Source: Nocardioides marmoriginsengisoli
GTDB taxonomy: Bacteria > Actinomycetota > Actinomycetes > Propionibacteriales > Nocardioidaceae
Length of the DNA: 64,000 nucleotides
Direction of reading: 5' to 3'
Assembly (NCBI RefSeq): GCF_003725695.1
Contig: NZ_RJSE01000008.1
Span: 264,981-328,980 of the forward strand
The position numbers were made by a program, and so were the translations under genes. Within the stretch, counting starts at the first letter, position 1; every line of letters starts with the position of its first letter. A model generated the notes under the pieces. It did not search any database. It saw only the letters and a program-made list of their open reading frames with translations, and was not told where the DNA came from. Shown in pieces: positions 10,467 through 18,084 of the stretch.

Positions 10467-11386
10467 GCACCCGCGTCGCCGCCTTCGACTGCGGCACCAA
10501 CTCGCTCCGCCTGCTGATCGCGGACCTAGACGCCGCGACCGGTGCCGTGGTCGAGCACGTCCGGGAGATGCGGATCGTCCGGCTGGGCCAGGACGTCGAC
10601 CGGACCGGCCGGATCGCCGAGGAGTCGATGCAGCGCGCGTACGGCGCGCTCGACGAGTACGCGATGCTGATCGCCGAGTACCAGCCCGACGTGACCCGGT
10701 TCTGTGCCACCTCGGCGGCCCGCGACGCCGAGAACGCCGCCGACTTCACCGCGGCCGTGCTGGACCGGATCGGGGTGCTCCCCGAGGTCATCGACGGTGA
10801 CGCCGAGGCCCGGGCGTCGTACGACGGCGCCACCCGCGCGCTCCTGGGCGGCCAGCCGCCGTACCTGGTCCTCGACATCGGCGGCGGCTCGACCGAGCTG
10901 GTCCTCGGCACCGCGGACGGTGTCGTCACCGCGGCGCAGTCCCTGGACATCGGCTCGGTCCGGCTCACCGAGCGGCACCTGCGCTCGGATCCGCCGACCG
11001 CCGACGAGATCGCCGCGGTGCGGGCCGACATCGATGCCGCCCTGGACGGCTGCCGTGTCGACCCGATGCTGGCCGGCACGGTGGTCGGCGTGGCCGGGAC
11101 GGTCACCACGGTGGCGGCCGGGGTGCTCGACCTGCCGGCGTACGACCGCAGCCGGGTGCACGGCGCCGTCCTCGACGTCGATGGCGTCCGCGGCACCATC
11201 GACGCCCTGGTCGCGATGACCGTCGCGGAGCGGCGCGCCCTCGGCTACCTGCACCCGGGCCGCGCGGACGTGATCGGGGCCGGCGCGCTGATCCTCGAAC
11301 GGGTCCTGCTGCGCACAGCAGTCGGTACGGTGACGGTGTCCGAGTCCGACATCCTCGACGGCATCGCCTGGAGTTGTGTGGCATGA
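10463..11386 (+). CDS. ppx: Ppx/GppA phosphatase family protein
   Basis: Exopolyphosphatase / guanosine pentaphosphatase family enzyme, 307 residues, of the ASKHA fold. It degrades inorganic polyphosphate or pppGpp. The P-loop-like DCGTNSLRLLI at the N-terminus, FCATSAARDAEN, LDIGGGSTELVLG and GVAGTVTTVAAG are all present. This is the short single-module form. The GTG at 10463 overlaps the DUF501 stop by 4 bases and is preferred to an upstream start that would overlap by more than 30 bases. It overlaps the next gene by ATGA. Confidence 0.9.
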   Translation: MSTRVAAFDCGTNSLRLLIADLDAATGAVVEHVREMRIVRLGQDVDRTGRIAEESMQRAYGALDEYAMLIAEYQPDVTRFCATSAARDAENAADFTAAVLDRIGVLPEVIDGDAEARASYDGATRALLGGQPPYLVLDIGGGSTELVLGTADGVVTAAQSLDIGSVRLTERHLRSDPPTADEIAAVRADIDAALDGCRVDPMLAGTVVGVAGTVTTVAAGVLDLPAYDRSRVHGAVLDVDGVRGTIDALVAMTVAERRALGYLHPGRADVIGAGALILERVLLRTAVGTVTVSESDILDGIAWSCVA

Positions 11387-12327
11387 AGCTCTTCGTGACC
11401 GCGGCCAAGAACTTCGTCCGCCACCGGGACTCCGACCTCGCGGCCGGCCTGACCTACTACGCCGTGCTCGCGGTCTTCCCGGCCGCGCTGGCGCTGCTGT
11501 CGCTGCTCGCGGTCGTCGGCGACGCCCACGAGACCCGGCAGACGGTGCTGGACATCCTGGCGCCGCTGATGTCGACCGACCGGCTCAACGACATCGAGCC
11601 GGTGCTGGACAAGCTCACCCAGGCGAAGGGGGCCACCTGGACCCTGGCCGCCGGTACTGCCGGCGCGCTGTACTCGGCGTCGGCGTACGTGAGCGGCTTC
11701 TCGCGCTCGATGAACACGGTGCGCGAGGTCGAGGAGACCCGGCCGTTCTGGAAGCTCAAGCCGCTGATGCTGCTGATCACGCTGGTGGCAGTCGTGCTCA
11801 GCGTGCTCTCGCTGGTGATCATCACGGTGACGGGTCCGATCACCTCCTCGATCGGCGACAAGCTGGGCGTCGAGCAGTCCGCGATCGACGTCTGGGAGAT
11901 CGCCAAGTGGCCGGCGCTGGCGATCCTGGTGGTCGTGGTGGTGGCGATCCTGTTCCACGCCACCCCGAACGTGAAGGTCGGCCGGCTGCGGCTGCTCTCC
12001 CCGGGTGCGTTCGTCGCGCTGCTGATCTGGGCGGTGGTCTCGACCGGCTTCGCGTTCTACGTCGCGAACTTCTCGTCGTACAACAAGACCTACGGGTCGG
12101 TCGCCGGCGCGATCGTCTTCCTGCTCTGGCTGTGGCTGACCAACCTCGCGCTGCTGTACGGCGCGGAGGTGGACGCGGCCCGGGACGCCCGGATCGCAGC
12201 GGAGCCGGAGCCGGAATCCGGGCGACTCGTCGAGGCGCGTTCGCTGGCGACGCCCGGGATGTTCCCGCACAAGCCGGGGAATCCCGTCTACGGCCCGCTA
12301 CCGCAACCGGTGCCCGAAGAGGACTGA
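11383..12327 (+). CDS. YihY/BrkB family inner membrane protein
   Basis: Polytopic protein of 314 residues with about six transmembrane helices. The first begins DSDLAAGLTYYAVLAVFPAALALL, the hallmark of the YihY/BrkB family (once wrongly called ribonuclease BN). The transport or envelope role is not established in the family. ATG at 11383 overlaps the ppx stop (ATGA). The C-terminal tail is hydrophilic. Confidence 0.88.
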   Translation: MKLFVTAAKNFVRHRDSDLAAGLTYYAVLAVFPAALALLSLLAVVGDAHETRQTVLDILAPLMSTDRLNDIEPVLDKLTQAKGATWTLAAGTAGALYSASAYVSGFSRSMNTVREVEETRPFWKLKPLMLLITLVAVVLSVLSLVIITVTGPITSSIGDKLGVEQSAIDVWEIAKWPALAILVVVVVAILFHATPNVKVGRLRLLSPGAFVALLIWAVVSTGFAFYVANFSSYNKTYGSVAGAIVFLLWLWLTNLALLYGAEVDAARDARIAAEPEPESGRLVEARSLATPGMFPHKPGNPVYGPLPQPVPEED

Positions 12328-12328
12328 C

Positions 12329-13156
12329 GTGCTGCCGCACCCGATCACCGGCCAGCTCTTCGCGAGCCCGGTGCCTGCGGGCAGCGGGTGGCCGGAGGAT
12401 CCGGCGGCGCCGACCTCCCCGGTGGCCCGGACCGCGGCGGAGGTCGCAGTGCTCGCGGCCGTCGACTCGCTGGCCGAGCTCGACGCCCGGGTCTCGGTCT
12501 GCGCCGCCTGCCCGCGGCTGGTGACCTGGCGCGAGGACGTGGCCGCGACCAAGCGAGCGTCGTTCGCGAACCAGCCGTACTGGGGCCGGCCGATCGCCGG
12601 CTGGGGATCGGCCGAGCCGCCGATCCTGATCGTCGGCCTGGCGCCGGCGGCCAACGGCGGGAACCGGACCGGCCGGATCTTCACCGGCGACTCGTCGGGG
12701 GACTGGCTCTTCGCCTCGTTGCACCGCGTGGGGCTGGCCCGTACGGCGACCTCGGTGCACGCCGGGGACGGCCAGGGGCTGATCGGCGCCCGGATGGCCG
12801 CGGCCGTTAGGTGCGCCCCGCCGGAGAACAAGCCGACCCCCGGGGAACGCGACACCTGCGCGCCGTGGATCGCCCGCGAGGTGGAGCTGGTCGCGACGTC
12901 GTTGCGGGTCGTCGTCACGCTCGGCGGGTTCGGGTGGGCGGCCGCGCTGAAGGCGTTGCGGGACGCCGGCTTCGCGATCCCGAAGCCGCAGCCGAAGTTC
13001 GGGCACGCGCACGAGGTCGTCCTCGAGGGCCCGTCCGGTCCGATCACCCTGCTCGGGTGCTACCACCCGTCCCAGCACAACACCTTCACCGGGAGGCTGA
13101 CCCCGGAGATGCTGGACGCGGTGTTCCGCCGGGCACAGGAGCTGGCCGGGGCGTGA
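12329..13156 (+). CDS. Uracil-DNA glycosylase, family 5 (UdgB type)
   Basis: Iron-sulfur uracil-DNA glycosylase of 275 residues that starts base-excision repair of deaminated cytosine. The family 4/5 CAACPRLVTWRE motif supplies Fe-S Cys residues. GLAPAANGGNRTGR is motif A in the family-5 form, which lacks the acidic catalytic residue of family 4, and CYHPSQHNT is motif B. GTG start at 12329, one base after the YihY stop, so it is the last gene of the mfd-ppx run. Confidence 0.88.
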   Translation: MLPHPITGQLFASPVPAGSGWPEDPAAPTSPVARTAAEVAVLAAVDSLAELDARVSVCAACPRLVTWREDVAATKRASFANQPYWGRPIAGWGSAEPPILIVGLAPAANGGNRTGRIFTGDSSGDWLFASLHRVGLARTATSVHAGDGQGLIGARMAAAVRCAPPENKPTPGERDTCAPWIAREVELVATSLRVVVTLGGFGWAAALKALRDAGFAIPKPQPKFGHAHEVVLEGPSGPITLLGCYHPSQHNTFTGRLTPEMLDAVFRRAQELAGA

Positions 13157-13163
13157 GCCCGGG

Positions 13164-13895
13164 TCAGGCGAGCTGGTGGAAGACGATCAGGTTGCCGTTC
13201 ACGACTCCCGTGGCGTAGAGCAGCAGCCCCAGCGCGCGTACCCGTCGTGACCGTCGGCGTGCGGACACGATCTGCTGGGCGTGCCGGCCCAGGGTGGAGG
13301 GCCATCCGCGTGCCGGCCGGAGCTTGGTGCCGAGCGCCGCGGACGCCGTCACGTCTCCGTCGACGACCACGAGCTCGGGGTCCTCGGGGTGCGGACGGAG
13401 GACGGCCAGGACCGTCCCGACGGTCACGCGTTGCGAGGCGTACTCCGACGTCGAGCTCCGGATCGTCGTCTCCCAGGGCGTCTGGTCCGGGGGAGCGACC
13501 CGCAGCCAGTAGGTGTGGTTCAGGGTGCCCTCGGCGTCGCGGTCGTCGTCGATGGCGACCACGGTGGCCCGGTGCAGCCGGCCCGCGCGGCGCGCGTCGT
13601 CGAGCACGTCCTCCGCGTCCGGGGCCGAGGCGCCGCTCGCGGCGGAGACCGCCCACACGAGCAGACCGAAGGCGGCGATGAGGGTCAGGACGCCGGCGAC
13701 CATCCAGGCGGAGCTGGTCGTGCAGGACGAGGATCCGTCCGGGCAGCTCCACTCGCCGCGGGCCCCGACGAGCCGGACGAACGCGATCCCGACCCCGGTG
13801 ACGATCCCGGCGCCGAGGCAGATCCCCAACGCCCGGATGCGGTAGCGCAGCACGCTCTTGTCGGCCGTCGCGGCCGGGTTCGCCCGAGTCGTCAC
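13164..13895 (-). CDS. DUF3592-like membrane protein
   Basis: A 243-residue protein with two N-terminal transmembrane helices (ALGICLGAGIVTGVGIAFVRL and MVAGVLTLIAAFGLLVWAV), a soluble beta-rich middle with a pattern like DUF3592 (RATVVAIDDDRD, NHTYWLRVAPPD) and a C-terminal helix. No enzymatic motif is seen. GTG start at 13895, because the frame continues upstream only as an antisense shadow of the gene at 13957. Convergent with the uracil glycosylase; role unknown. Confidence 0.65.
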   Translation of the reverse strand: MTTRANPAATADKSVLRYRIRALGICLGAGIVTGVGIAFVRLVGARGEWSCPDGSSSCTTSSAWMVAGVLTLIAAFGLLVWAVSAASGASAPDAEDVLDDARRAGRLHRATVVAIDDDRDAEGTLNHTYWLRVAPPDQTPWETTIRSSTSEYASQRVTVGTVLAVLRPHPEDPELVVVDGDVTASAALGTKLRPARGWPSTLGRHAQQIVSARRRSRRVRALGLLLYATGVVNGNLIVFHQLA

Positions 13896-13944
13896 CCGTC
13901 GAGTCTCCCACGCACGCCGATCGCTTTCGGGCCGCGAGCAGTGC

Positions 13945-13956
13945 CAGACTTGCGCG
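13945..13956 (+). promoter_or_regulatory. Putative -10 element giving a leaderless ACT-protein mRNA
   Basis: CAGACT at 13945-13950 ends 6 bases before the GTG start at 13957, and no Shine-Dalgarno sequence is seen. This is the spacing expected for a leaderless transcript. Confidence 0.35.
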
Positions 13957-14472
13957 GTGACCTTCCTTGCCATCACCGTCCTCGGGCACGACCGCCCGGG
14001 CATCATCGCCGAGACCACCGGCGTCCTCGCCCAGCTCGGGCTGAACATCGAGGACTCCACGATGACGTTGCTGCGCGGGCACTTCGCGATGATGCTGATC
14101 ACCGGCGGGTCCGCGGACGCGACGACGGTGGAGGAGTCCCTCGGAGCGCTCACCGCCGACGGATCGCTGTCGGTCTCGGTGCGCGAGGTGCCGGCCGAGC
14201 AGGTCGTCGCCCGCGGCACGGCGTACCTGCTCAGCGTGCACGGGGGAGACCGCCCCGGGATCGTCTCGACCGTGATCGCCGAGGTGGCGAAGGTCGGCGG
14301 GAACATCACCGACCTGACCACCCGGCTCGCGGGTGAGCTGTACGTGCTGCTCGCCGAGGTCGACCTGCCGCCCGCCGCGGATCCCGCCGCGCTCGAGTCG
14401 GCTCTCGGGGAGGTCGCCGGCGGCCTCGGCGTCGAGGTGTCGCTGCGGGCGCTGGAGAGCGACGACCTGTGA
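13957..14472 (+). CDS. Tandem ACT-domain protein (GcvR-like)
   Basis: A 171-residue protein made of two ACT domains (about 3-80 and 90-168), each starting with the amino-acid-binding pattern GxDRPGI (VLGHDRPGIIAETTGVLAQL and VHGGDRPGIVSTVIAEVAKV). The arrangement matches GcvR-like proteins, which sense glycine or another amino acid; no DNA-binding domain is present. GTG at 13957 is chosen because homology begins immediately and a -10-like box lies just upstream. It overlaps deformylase by 4 bases. Confidence 0.85.
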   Translation: MTFLAITVLGHDRPGIIAETTGVLAQLGLNIEDSTMTLLRGHFAMMLITGGSADATTVEESLGALTADGSLSVSVREVPAEQVVARGTAYLLSVHGGDRPGIVSTVIAEVAKVGGNITDLTTRLAGELYVLLAEVDLPPAADPAALESALGEVAGGLGVEVSLRALESDDL

Positions 14473-14999
14473 GCGAGCCCTCCTCGGAGGTGGTTGGACG
14501 GATCCTGCCAGTCGTCCGCGCGCCGGATCCCGTGCTGTCCCGACCCGGCGCGACGGTCGACCCGACCGCCCCGGAGATCGTCCAGCTGGCAGCGGACCTG
14601 GTCGCCACCATGCGCGTCTCCCCGGGGTGCGTCGGCCTGGCCGCTCCGCAGGTCGGTGTCAGCGCGAAGGTCTTCTGCGTCGACGTCTCCGAGCACCCGA
14701 AGACCCGCGGCCACCACGGCACCTTCGTGCTCTGCAACGCCGAGGTGGTCAGCGCGTCGCGCAACGAGAAGGCTCGCGAGGGTTGCATGAGCGTCCCCGA
14801 CCTCACCGGTGACGTGAAGCGGGCGTCGCGGCTCGTCGTACGGGGGCAGGAGCCGGGCACAGGCGCCGAGGTCGTCATCGAGGCCGAGGCGTTCGAGGCC
14901 AGGGCGCTCCAGCACGAGATCGACCACTGCGACGGACTGCTGTTCCTGGACCGGGTCGTCGGCGCGCACGCGCTGCACGCCCGCAAGACCTACTTATGA
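14469..14999 (+). CDS. def: Peptide deformylase
   Basis: Metalloenzyme (176 residues) that removes the formyl group from nascent proteins. All three motifs are present: GCVGLAAPQVG (motif 1, GLAAPQ), EGCMSVP (motif 2, metal Cys) and QHEIDHCDG (motif 3, HExxH). GTG at 14469 overlaps the ACT-protein stop. The terminal YL in place of a long basic tail is within the family range. Followed closely by a tRNA gene. Confidence 0.93.
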   Translation: MSEPSSEVVGRILPVVRAPDPVLSRPGATVDPTAPEIVQLAADLVATMRVSPGCVGLAAPQVGVSAKVFCVDVSEHPKTRGHHGTFVLCNAEVVSASRNEKAREGCMSVPDLTGDVKRASRLVVRGQEPGTGAEVVIEAEAFEARALQHEIDHCDGLLFLDRVVGAHALHARKTYL

Positions 15000-15036
15000 T
15001 CGCTGCGTCCGCGAGGATGTCAGCAGCAGACCTCAG

Positions 15037-15113
15037 GCCCCGGTATCCCAATCGGCAGAGGAAGCGGTCTTAAACACCGCACAGTGTGGGTTCGACCCCC
15101 ACCCGGGGCACCA
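15037..15113 (+). tRNA. tRNA with anticodon TAA (Leu) and a short variable arm
   Basis: A cloverleaf of 77 bases including an encoded CCA. The acceptor stem GCCCCGG/CCGGGGC is perfect, as is the anticodon stem GCGGT/ACCGC with loop CTTAAAC (anticodon TAA at 15071-15073). The T arm is GTGGG-TTCGACC-CCCAC, and the discriminator base is A. The D stem is weak: three clean pairs plus an extra base. The variable region is only about 5 bases (ACAGT), whereas bacterial leucine tRNAs are class II with a long variable arm. The anticodon reads UUA, so leucine is the formal call, but the body is not that of a normal tRNA-Leu. Confidence 0.75.
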
Positions 15114-15129
15114 AGCGCTCAGCCGTGGA

Positions 15130-15645
15130 TCAGCCGAACTCGGCCCGGTAGTGGCCGGTGAGCGCGGGGAAGTAGTCGTCCCACACCAGGGTCGCCGGAT
15201 CGCCGCCGCTCTCCGCAACCTGCATCCGGTCGAGGTAGTAGTCCCAGCCGGGGCCGACGTTCTCGGCGATCGCGGGATCAGGAAGATCCTGGGCGAAGAT
15301 CAGCGTGGTGATGCCGTCCGTCTCGGCGAGGTCGAGACGCAGCCGCCAGCTCTCGGTCGTGCCGTCTTCCATCGAGGAGGACGTCGTGATCCTGAGCTGG
15401 ACCGGTGGCTCGCACTCGTCGATCGTGAAGGCTTCGGACGGCACTCCGTCGCCCTCGTAGGTCATCTGGAACTGCACCGCGCCGGAGGCGGGATCACCGG
15501 TCCAGGTGCCGATCCAGCGGGCCAGCCGGTCCGGTTCGGTCACGGCTGCCCAGACGTCGTCGATGGGCGCGCGGAAGGTGCGGGTGAACTCGACGTACGT
15601 GCGGCCGTCGCGGTCCAGGCGCCGGCCGGTCGGTGTCGGTGTCAT
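15130..15645 (-). CDS. SRPBCC (AHSA1-like) domain protein
   Basis: A protein of 171 residues with the START/Bet v1-like fold of the AHSA1 group: TRTFRAPIDDVWAAVTEPDRLARWIGTW at the N-terminus and a C-terminal helix containing GWDYYLDRM. Such proteins bind hydrophobic ligands and commonly sit downstream of an ArsR-type repressor. Its ATG at 15645 overlaps the stop of the ArsR gene by 4 bases (ATGA), so the two form one operon. The ligand is unknown. Confidence 0.85.
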   Translation of the reverse strand: MTPTPTGRRLDRDGRTYVEFTRTFRAPIDDVWAAVTEPDRLARWIGTWTGDPASGAVQFQMTYEGDGVPSEAFTIDECEPPVQLRITTSSSMEDGTTESWRLRLDLAETDGITTLIFAQDLPDPAIAENVGPGWDYYLDRMQVAESGGDPATLVWDDYFPALTGHYRAEFG

Positions 15646-16004
15646 GCGGTCTCCTCGTGGGTGTGCTGGCGGGGTGCGGGCCGGCGCTCGCGTCCGGCAC
15701 GACGCACCTCGAGATCGAGGCCGTCGAGCGCGTGCTCCGGGATCGGGGGATCGATGCGGGTGAGTGCCTCGACCCAGGCCTGGACGGGAGCGAGGCCGCT
15801 CCGGACCAACCGGTAGTGGCGCTCGCGGCCGCGCTCCTCGGCGGCGACCAGTCCGGTGTCGACGAGCACGCGCAGGTGCCGGCTGATCGCCGGCCTGCTG
15901 ATGGGGTGCTCGGCGGCGAGGTCGACCACGCGCGCCGGCCCGTCAGCGAGCCGCTGCAGCAGGCTTCGGCGCACCGGGTCGCCCAGCGCCTCGAACACGT
16001 CCAT
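15642..16004 (-). CDS. ArsR-family transcriptional repressor
   Basis: Winged-helix regulator of 120 residues: MDVFEALGDPVRRSLLQRLADG, then the HTH with AAEHPISRPAISRHLRVLVDTGLV, then the beta wing ERGRERHYRLV. No Cys-pair metal site is seen, in keeping with the SRPBCC-linked subgroup. ATG at 16004 is preferred to the in-frame TTG at 16010, because a TACCAA box lies 6 bases before it and the operator covers that promoter. It probably represses its own operon with the SRPBCC gene. Confidence 0.87.
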   Translation of the reverse strand: MDVFEALGDPVRRSLLQRLADGPARVVDLAAEHPISRPAISRHLRVLVDTGLVAAEERGRERHYRLVRSGLAPVQAWVEALTRIDPPIPEHALDGLDLEVRRAGRERRPAPRQHTHEETA

Positions 16005-16007
16005 GGG

Positions 16008-16035
16008 CAATTGGTAGCACAGAGGTTACCAATTG
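16008..16035 (-). promoter_or_regulatory. Palindromic operator of the ArsR/SRPBCC operon
   Basis: A perfect 9-base inverted repeat, CAATTGGTA (16008-16016) and TACCAATTG (16027-16035), with a 10-base spacer. On the minus strand the arms overlay a TGGACA/TACCAA promoter with a 17-base spacer, and the -10 lies 6 bases before ATG 16004. The position implies direct autorepression. Confidence 0.7.
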
Positions 16036-16067
16036 TCCACGCCTGAGGATGGCCGCAGCTGCTGTTA

Positions 16068-16083
16068 TGTGACCCAGGTCAAC
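16068..16083 (+). promoter_or_regulatory. CRP-like site upstream of the c-di-AMP riboswitch
   Basis: TGTGA-CCCAGG-TCAAC matches the actinobacterial CRP consensus TGTGA-N6-TCACA except in the last bases; its core TGACC-CA-GGTCA is a perfect palindrome. CRP control of peptidoglycan-hydrolase (rpf-type) genes is known in actinobacteria. The assignment rests on one half-degenerate site. Confidence 0.35.
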
Positions 16084-16220
16084 CCGTGGGCTGAGTCACA
16101 AACGCCGCAGGACCGGTCAGAACCAGGTCTCGGGTGCCGATGTACTTGTCCGTGCTCCCGCCCACCTGCGGGACGCCATCTGCGCTCACGCTGAGGCCCG
16201 CCATGAGCCAGATGTACACG

Positions 16221-16357
16221 ACGCGAGAGCGAGTGGTGTTGGCGGGTGCGGAGGAACCAGCACGACGTCCCCACGAATCCGGTGGGGCTTGGGGTGAAGC
16301 CACCTTGGTGGCCGGGCAACGGTAGCCCGAATCCGACAGGTCAACCCTCGCAAGCGT
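16221..16357 (+). promoter_or_regulatory. Cyclic di-AMP riboswitch (ydaO/yuaA class)
   Basis: Conserved blocks of the class appear in order: GCGGAGGAACC (16248-16258), TTGGGGTGAA (16279-16288), GGGCAACGGTAGCCCGAA (16314-16331) and CCGACAGGTCAACC (16333-16346). The closing stem is visible: ACGC 16221-16224 pairs with GCGT 16354-16357, and GCGAG 16229-16233 pairs with CTCGC 16347-16351. It ends 18 bases before the NlpC/P60 start. In actinobacteria this class typically precedes cell-wall hydrolase genes and turns them off at high c-di-AMP. Confidence 0.88.
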
Positions 16358-16375
16358 GACCGCAACAGGTTCCTC

Positions 16376-16927
16376 ATGCCTACGACGACTGGTCGTACCT
16401 TCGCGCGCGCCTCCGCCCTGGCCGGCGCGCTCCTCCTGTCCGCGACGTTGATCGCGGTTCCGACGCCGGGGGCCCGCGCCACCGCCGCCGTGGCCGGTCC
16501 GGTGGCCGCGACCCCCACGGCCACCCCGACGGCCACCCCGACGGCCACCCCGACCGCCACCCCGCGACCGAAGCCCTCGTTCGGCCAGCGCGTGCTGTCC
16601 GTCGTCTCCACCCGGCGCGGCTCGCCGTACGTGTACGGCGCCAGCGGCCCGCGCCGGTTCGACTGCTCGGGTCTGACGATGTGGACGTTCCGGAAGCTCG
16701 GTCGCAAGCTGCCGCACTCCTCCTCCGCCCAGTACGGACGCACGAAGCACGTCCGGGCCTCCGCGCGACGCGTCGGCGACCTGGTCTTCTTCCACGACGG
16801 CGGCGGGATCTACCACGTCGCGATCTACGCCGGCCGCAACCGGATCTGGCACGCGCCGTACTCCGGTGCCCGGGTCCGCAAGGAGCGGCTGTGGACGAGC
16901 GCGGTCTACTACGGGCGGGTCCGCTGA
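16376..16927 (+). CDS. Secreted NlpC/P60 (C40) peptidoglycan endopeptidase
   Basis: A 183-residue protein: signal peptide (1-36), a Thr-Pro-Ala repeat linker (about 45-65) and an NlpC/P60 catalytic domain. Catalytic Cys is in RFDCSGLTMWTF, catalytic His in IYHVAIYAG and the third polar residue in IWHAPYSG. It cleaves cell-wall stem peptides outside the membrane. The upstream c-di-AMP riboswitch ties its expression to wall homeostasis. ATG at 16376 with a weak CAACAGG upstream. Confidence 0.9.
   Translation: MPTTTGRTFARASALAGALLLSATLIAVPTPGARATAAVAGPVAATPTATPTATPTATPTATPRPKPSFGQRVLSVVSTRRGSPYVYGASGPRRFDCSGLTMWTFRKLGRKLPHSSSAQYGRTKHVRASARRVGDLVFFHDGGGIYHVAIYAGRNRIWHAPYSGARVRKERLWTSAVYYGRVR
16511..16564 (+). 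repeat. 12-base tandem repeat encoding a Thr-Pro-Ala linker
   Basis: About four copies of a 12-base unit (GGCCACCCCGAC and variants) encode the repeated Thr-Pro-Thr-Ala linker of the NlpC/P60 protein. Such repeats change copy number easily, so linker length may vary between strains. Confidence 0.75.
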
Positions 16928-16964
16928 CCTGAGGTTGCTACCGACCGCACCCTAGGATTCAGTC

Positions 16965-17357
16965 GTGCACCCACTGGCTCGCCGGCTCCGGGGCGCGGCG
17001 GCCCTGGTCGCCGCGCTCGGTGTTCTCGTCGGCCTGCTCGGGATGCACGGGCTGGGCCTGCACGGTGTCCACCATGCTGCGGCCGAGACGTCCGCGCACG
17101 TCTCGGGCGTCCCCGCGCCGGCCGGTCCGGTGCCTACGACAGCGGCCGAGTGCTGCGACCACGCGCCGGGCATGGACGTGCTGATGACGTGCCTCGCCCT
17201 GCTGGTCGCGACCGGGCTCCTGGTGTCCCTGATCCGCCGGCACCCGGCCCGGGTCTCGCTGCCGAGGCTCCGGGTGCCGCAGCGCTGGCGACGATCCCGT
17301 ACGACGGTCCGAGCCGGACCCTGCTACCTGATGGCCTTCTCCGTGATCCGTTGCTGA
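16965..17357 (+). CDS. DUF6153-like membrane protein
   Basis: A 130-residue protein with an N-terminal helix ending in LLGMHGLGLHGVHH, a His-rich outer segment, a CC-H motif (AECCDHAPGMD) and a second helix (VLMTCLALLVATGLLVSLI), then a basic tail. The MHGLGxHG pattern is that of DUF6153, usually found beside DUF305 genes. His, Met and Cys near the membrane suggest metal (copper) handling, an inference. GTG at 16965 lies 6 bases after a TAGGAT box, so the mRNA may be leaderless. Confidence 0.6.
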   Translation: MHPLARRLRGAAALVAALGVLVGLLGMHGLGLHGVHHAAAETSAHVSGVPAPAGPVPTTAAECCDHAPGMDVLMTCLALLVATGLLVSLIRRHPARVSLPRLRVPQRWRRSRTTVRAGPCYLMAFSVIRC

Positions 17358-17421
17358 GGAGTGCGCTGCCTGGCACCAGGCACTCGCACACCCACCAGCC
17401 AACCGATCACCAGGAGATTTC

Positions 17422-18027
17422 ATGAACTACCCCGCTACCAAGCGGTCGCTGCTGCTTGCCCTGAGCCCGCTCGTCCTGATCCTCGCCGTGGCCGCGGGCT
17501 GCGGCAACGACAAGGACGAACCGCTGAGCAGCACGCGGCACAACGACGCCGACGTCGCGTTCGCGACCGACATGATCCAGCACCACGCCCAGGCGCTCGC
17601 GATGGTGAACCTCACCGTCGAGCGGCCGCTCGACCCTGAGGTCAAGGCCGTCACCGAAGGCATCCGTGCCGCCCAGGCGCCCGAGATCGAGACCATGGTC
17701 GACTGGCTCCAGGAATGGGACGAGGACGTCCCGGAGACCGTCAACGATCACATGAACCACGACATGGGAACGACCCCGGAGGGCACCGACGAGATGCCCG
17801 GAATGATGTCCGCGGAGGAGATGAAGGAGCTCGAGGAGGCTCCCGACTCGGAGTTCCAGAAGCTGTGGCTCGAGATGATGGTCGAGCACCACCGCGGCGC
17901 CATCGAGATGGCCGGGACCGAGGTCGAGGACGGTCGTTACCAGCCGGCGGTCGACCTGGCGAAGTCGATCGTCAGCTCGCAGAGCGACGAGGTCGAGGAG
18001 CTGAAGAGGCTGATCGCCGGCCTCTGA
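17422..18027 (+). CDS. DUF305 lipoprotein (ferritin-like fold)
   Basis: A 201-residue lipoprotein with lipobox AAGC (Cys about residue 27) and a DUF305 domain. The paired motifs FATDMIQHHAQALAMV and MMVEHHRGAIEMA are the two His-His helices of the family, and a Met/His-rich stretch DHMNHDMGTT lies between them. DUF305 proteins often occur with copper-resistance genes, but their activity is unproven. ATG 17422 with CAGGAG 7-12 bases upstream; probably co-transcribed with the DUF6153 gene. Confidence 0.88.
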   Translation: MNYPATKRSLLLALSPLVLILAVAAGCGNDKDEPLSSTRHNDADVAFATDMIQHHAQALAMVNLTVERPLDPEVKAVTEGIRAAQAPEIETMVDWLQEWDEDVPETVNDHMNHDMGTTPEGTDEMPGMMSAEEMKELEEAPDSEFQKLWLEMMVEHHRGAIEMAGTEVEDGRYQPAVDLAKSIVSSQSDEVEELKRLIAGL

Positions 18028-18035
18028 CCGGGCGG

Positions 18036-18079
18036 GGGCAGTGGTGCCGGAGCGGATGGTGCCACTGCCCTTGCTCCGG
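18036..18079. terminator. Interleaved hairpins between convergent genes
   Basis: GGGCAGTGG (18036-18044) pairs with CCACTGCCC (18062-18070), and CCGGAGC (18047-18053) pairs with GCTCCGG (18073-18079). The two stems interleave, so they must form a pseudoknot or exclude each other. Placed between convergent DUF305 and GH16 genes, the region is a likely bidirectional terminator. Confidence 0.6.
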
Positions 18080-18084
18080 TCGAC

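Noticed and set aside
16068..16100. Wide inverted repeat TGTGAC ... GTCACA
   Set aside because: The 21-base spacing does not fit a CRP dimer. Only the compact left site (16068-16083) was kept, at low confidence.
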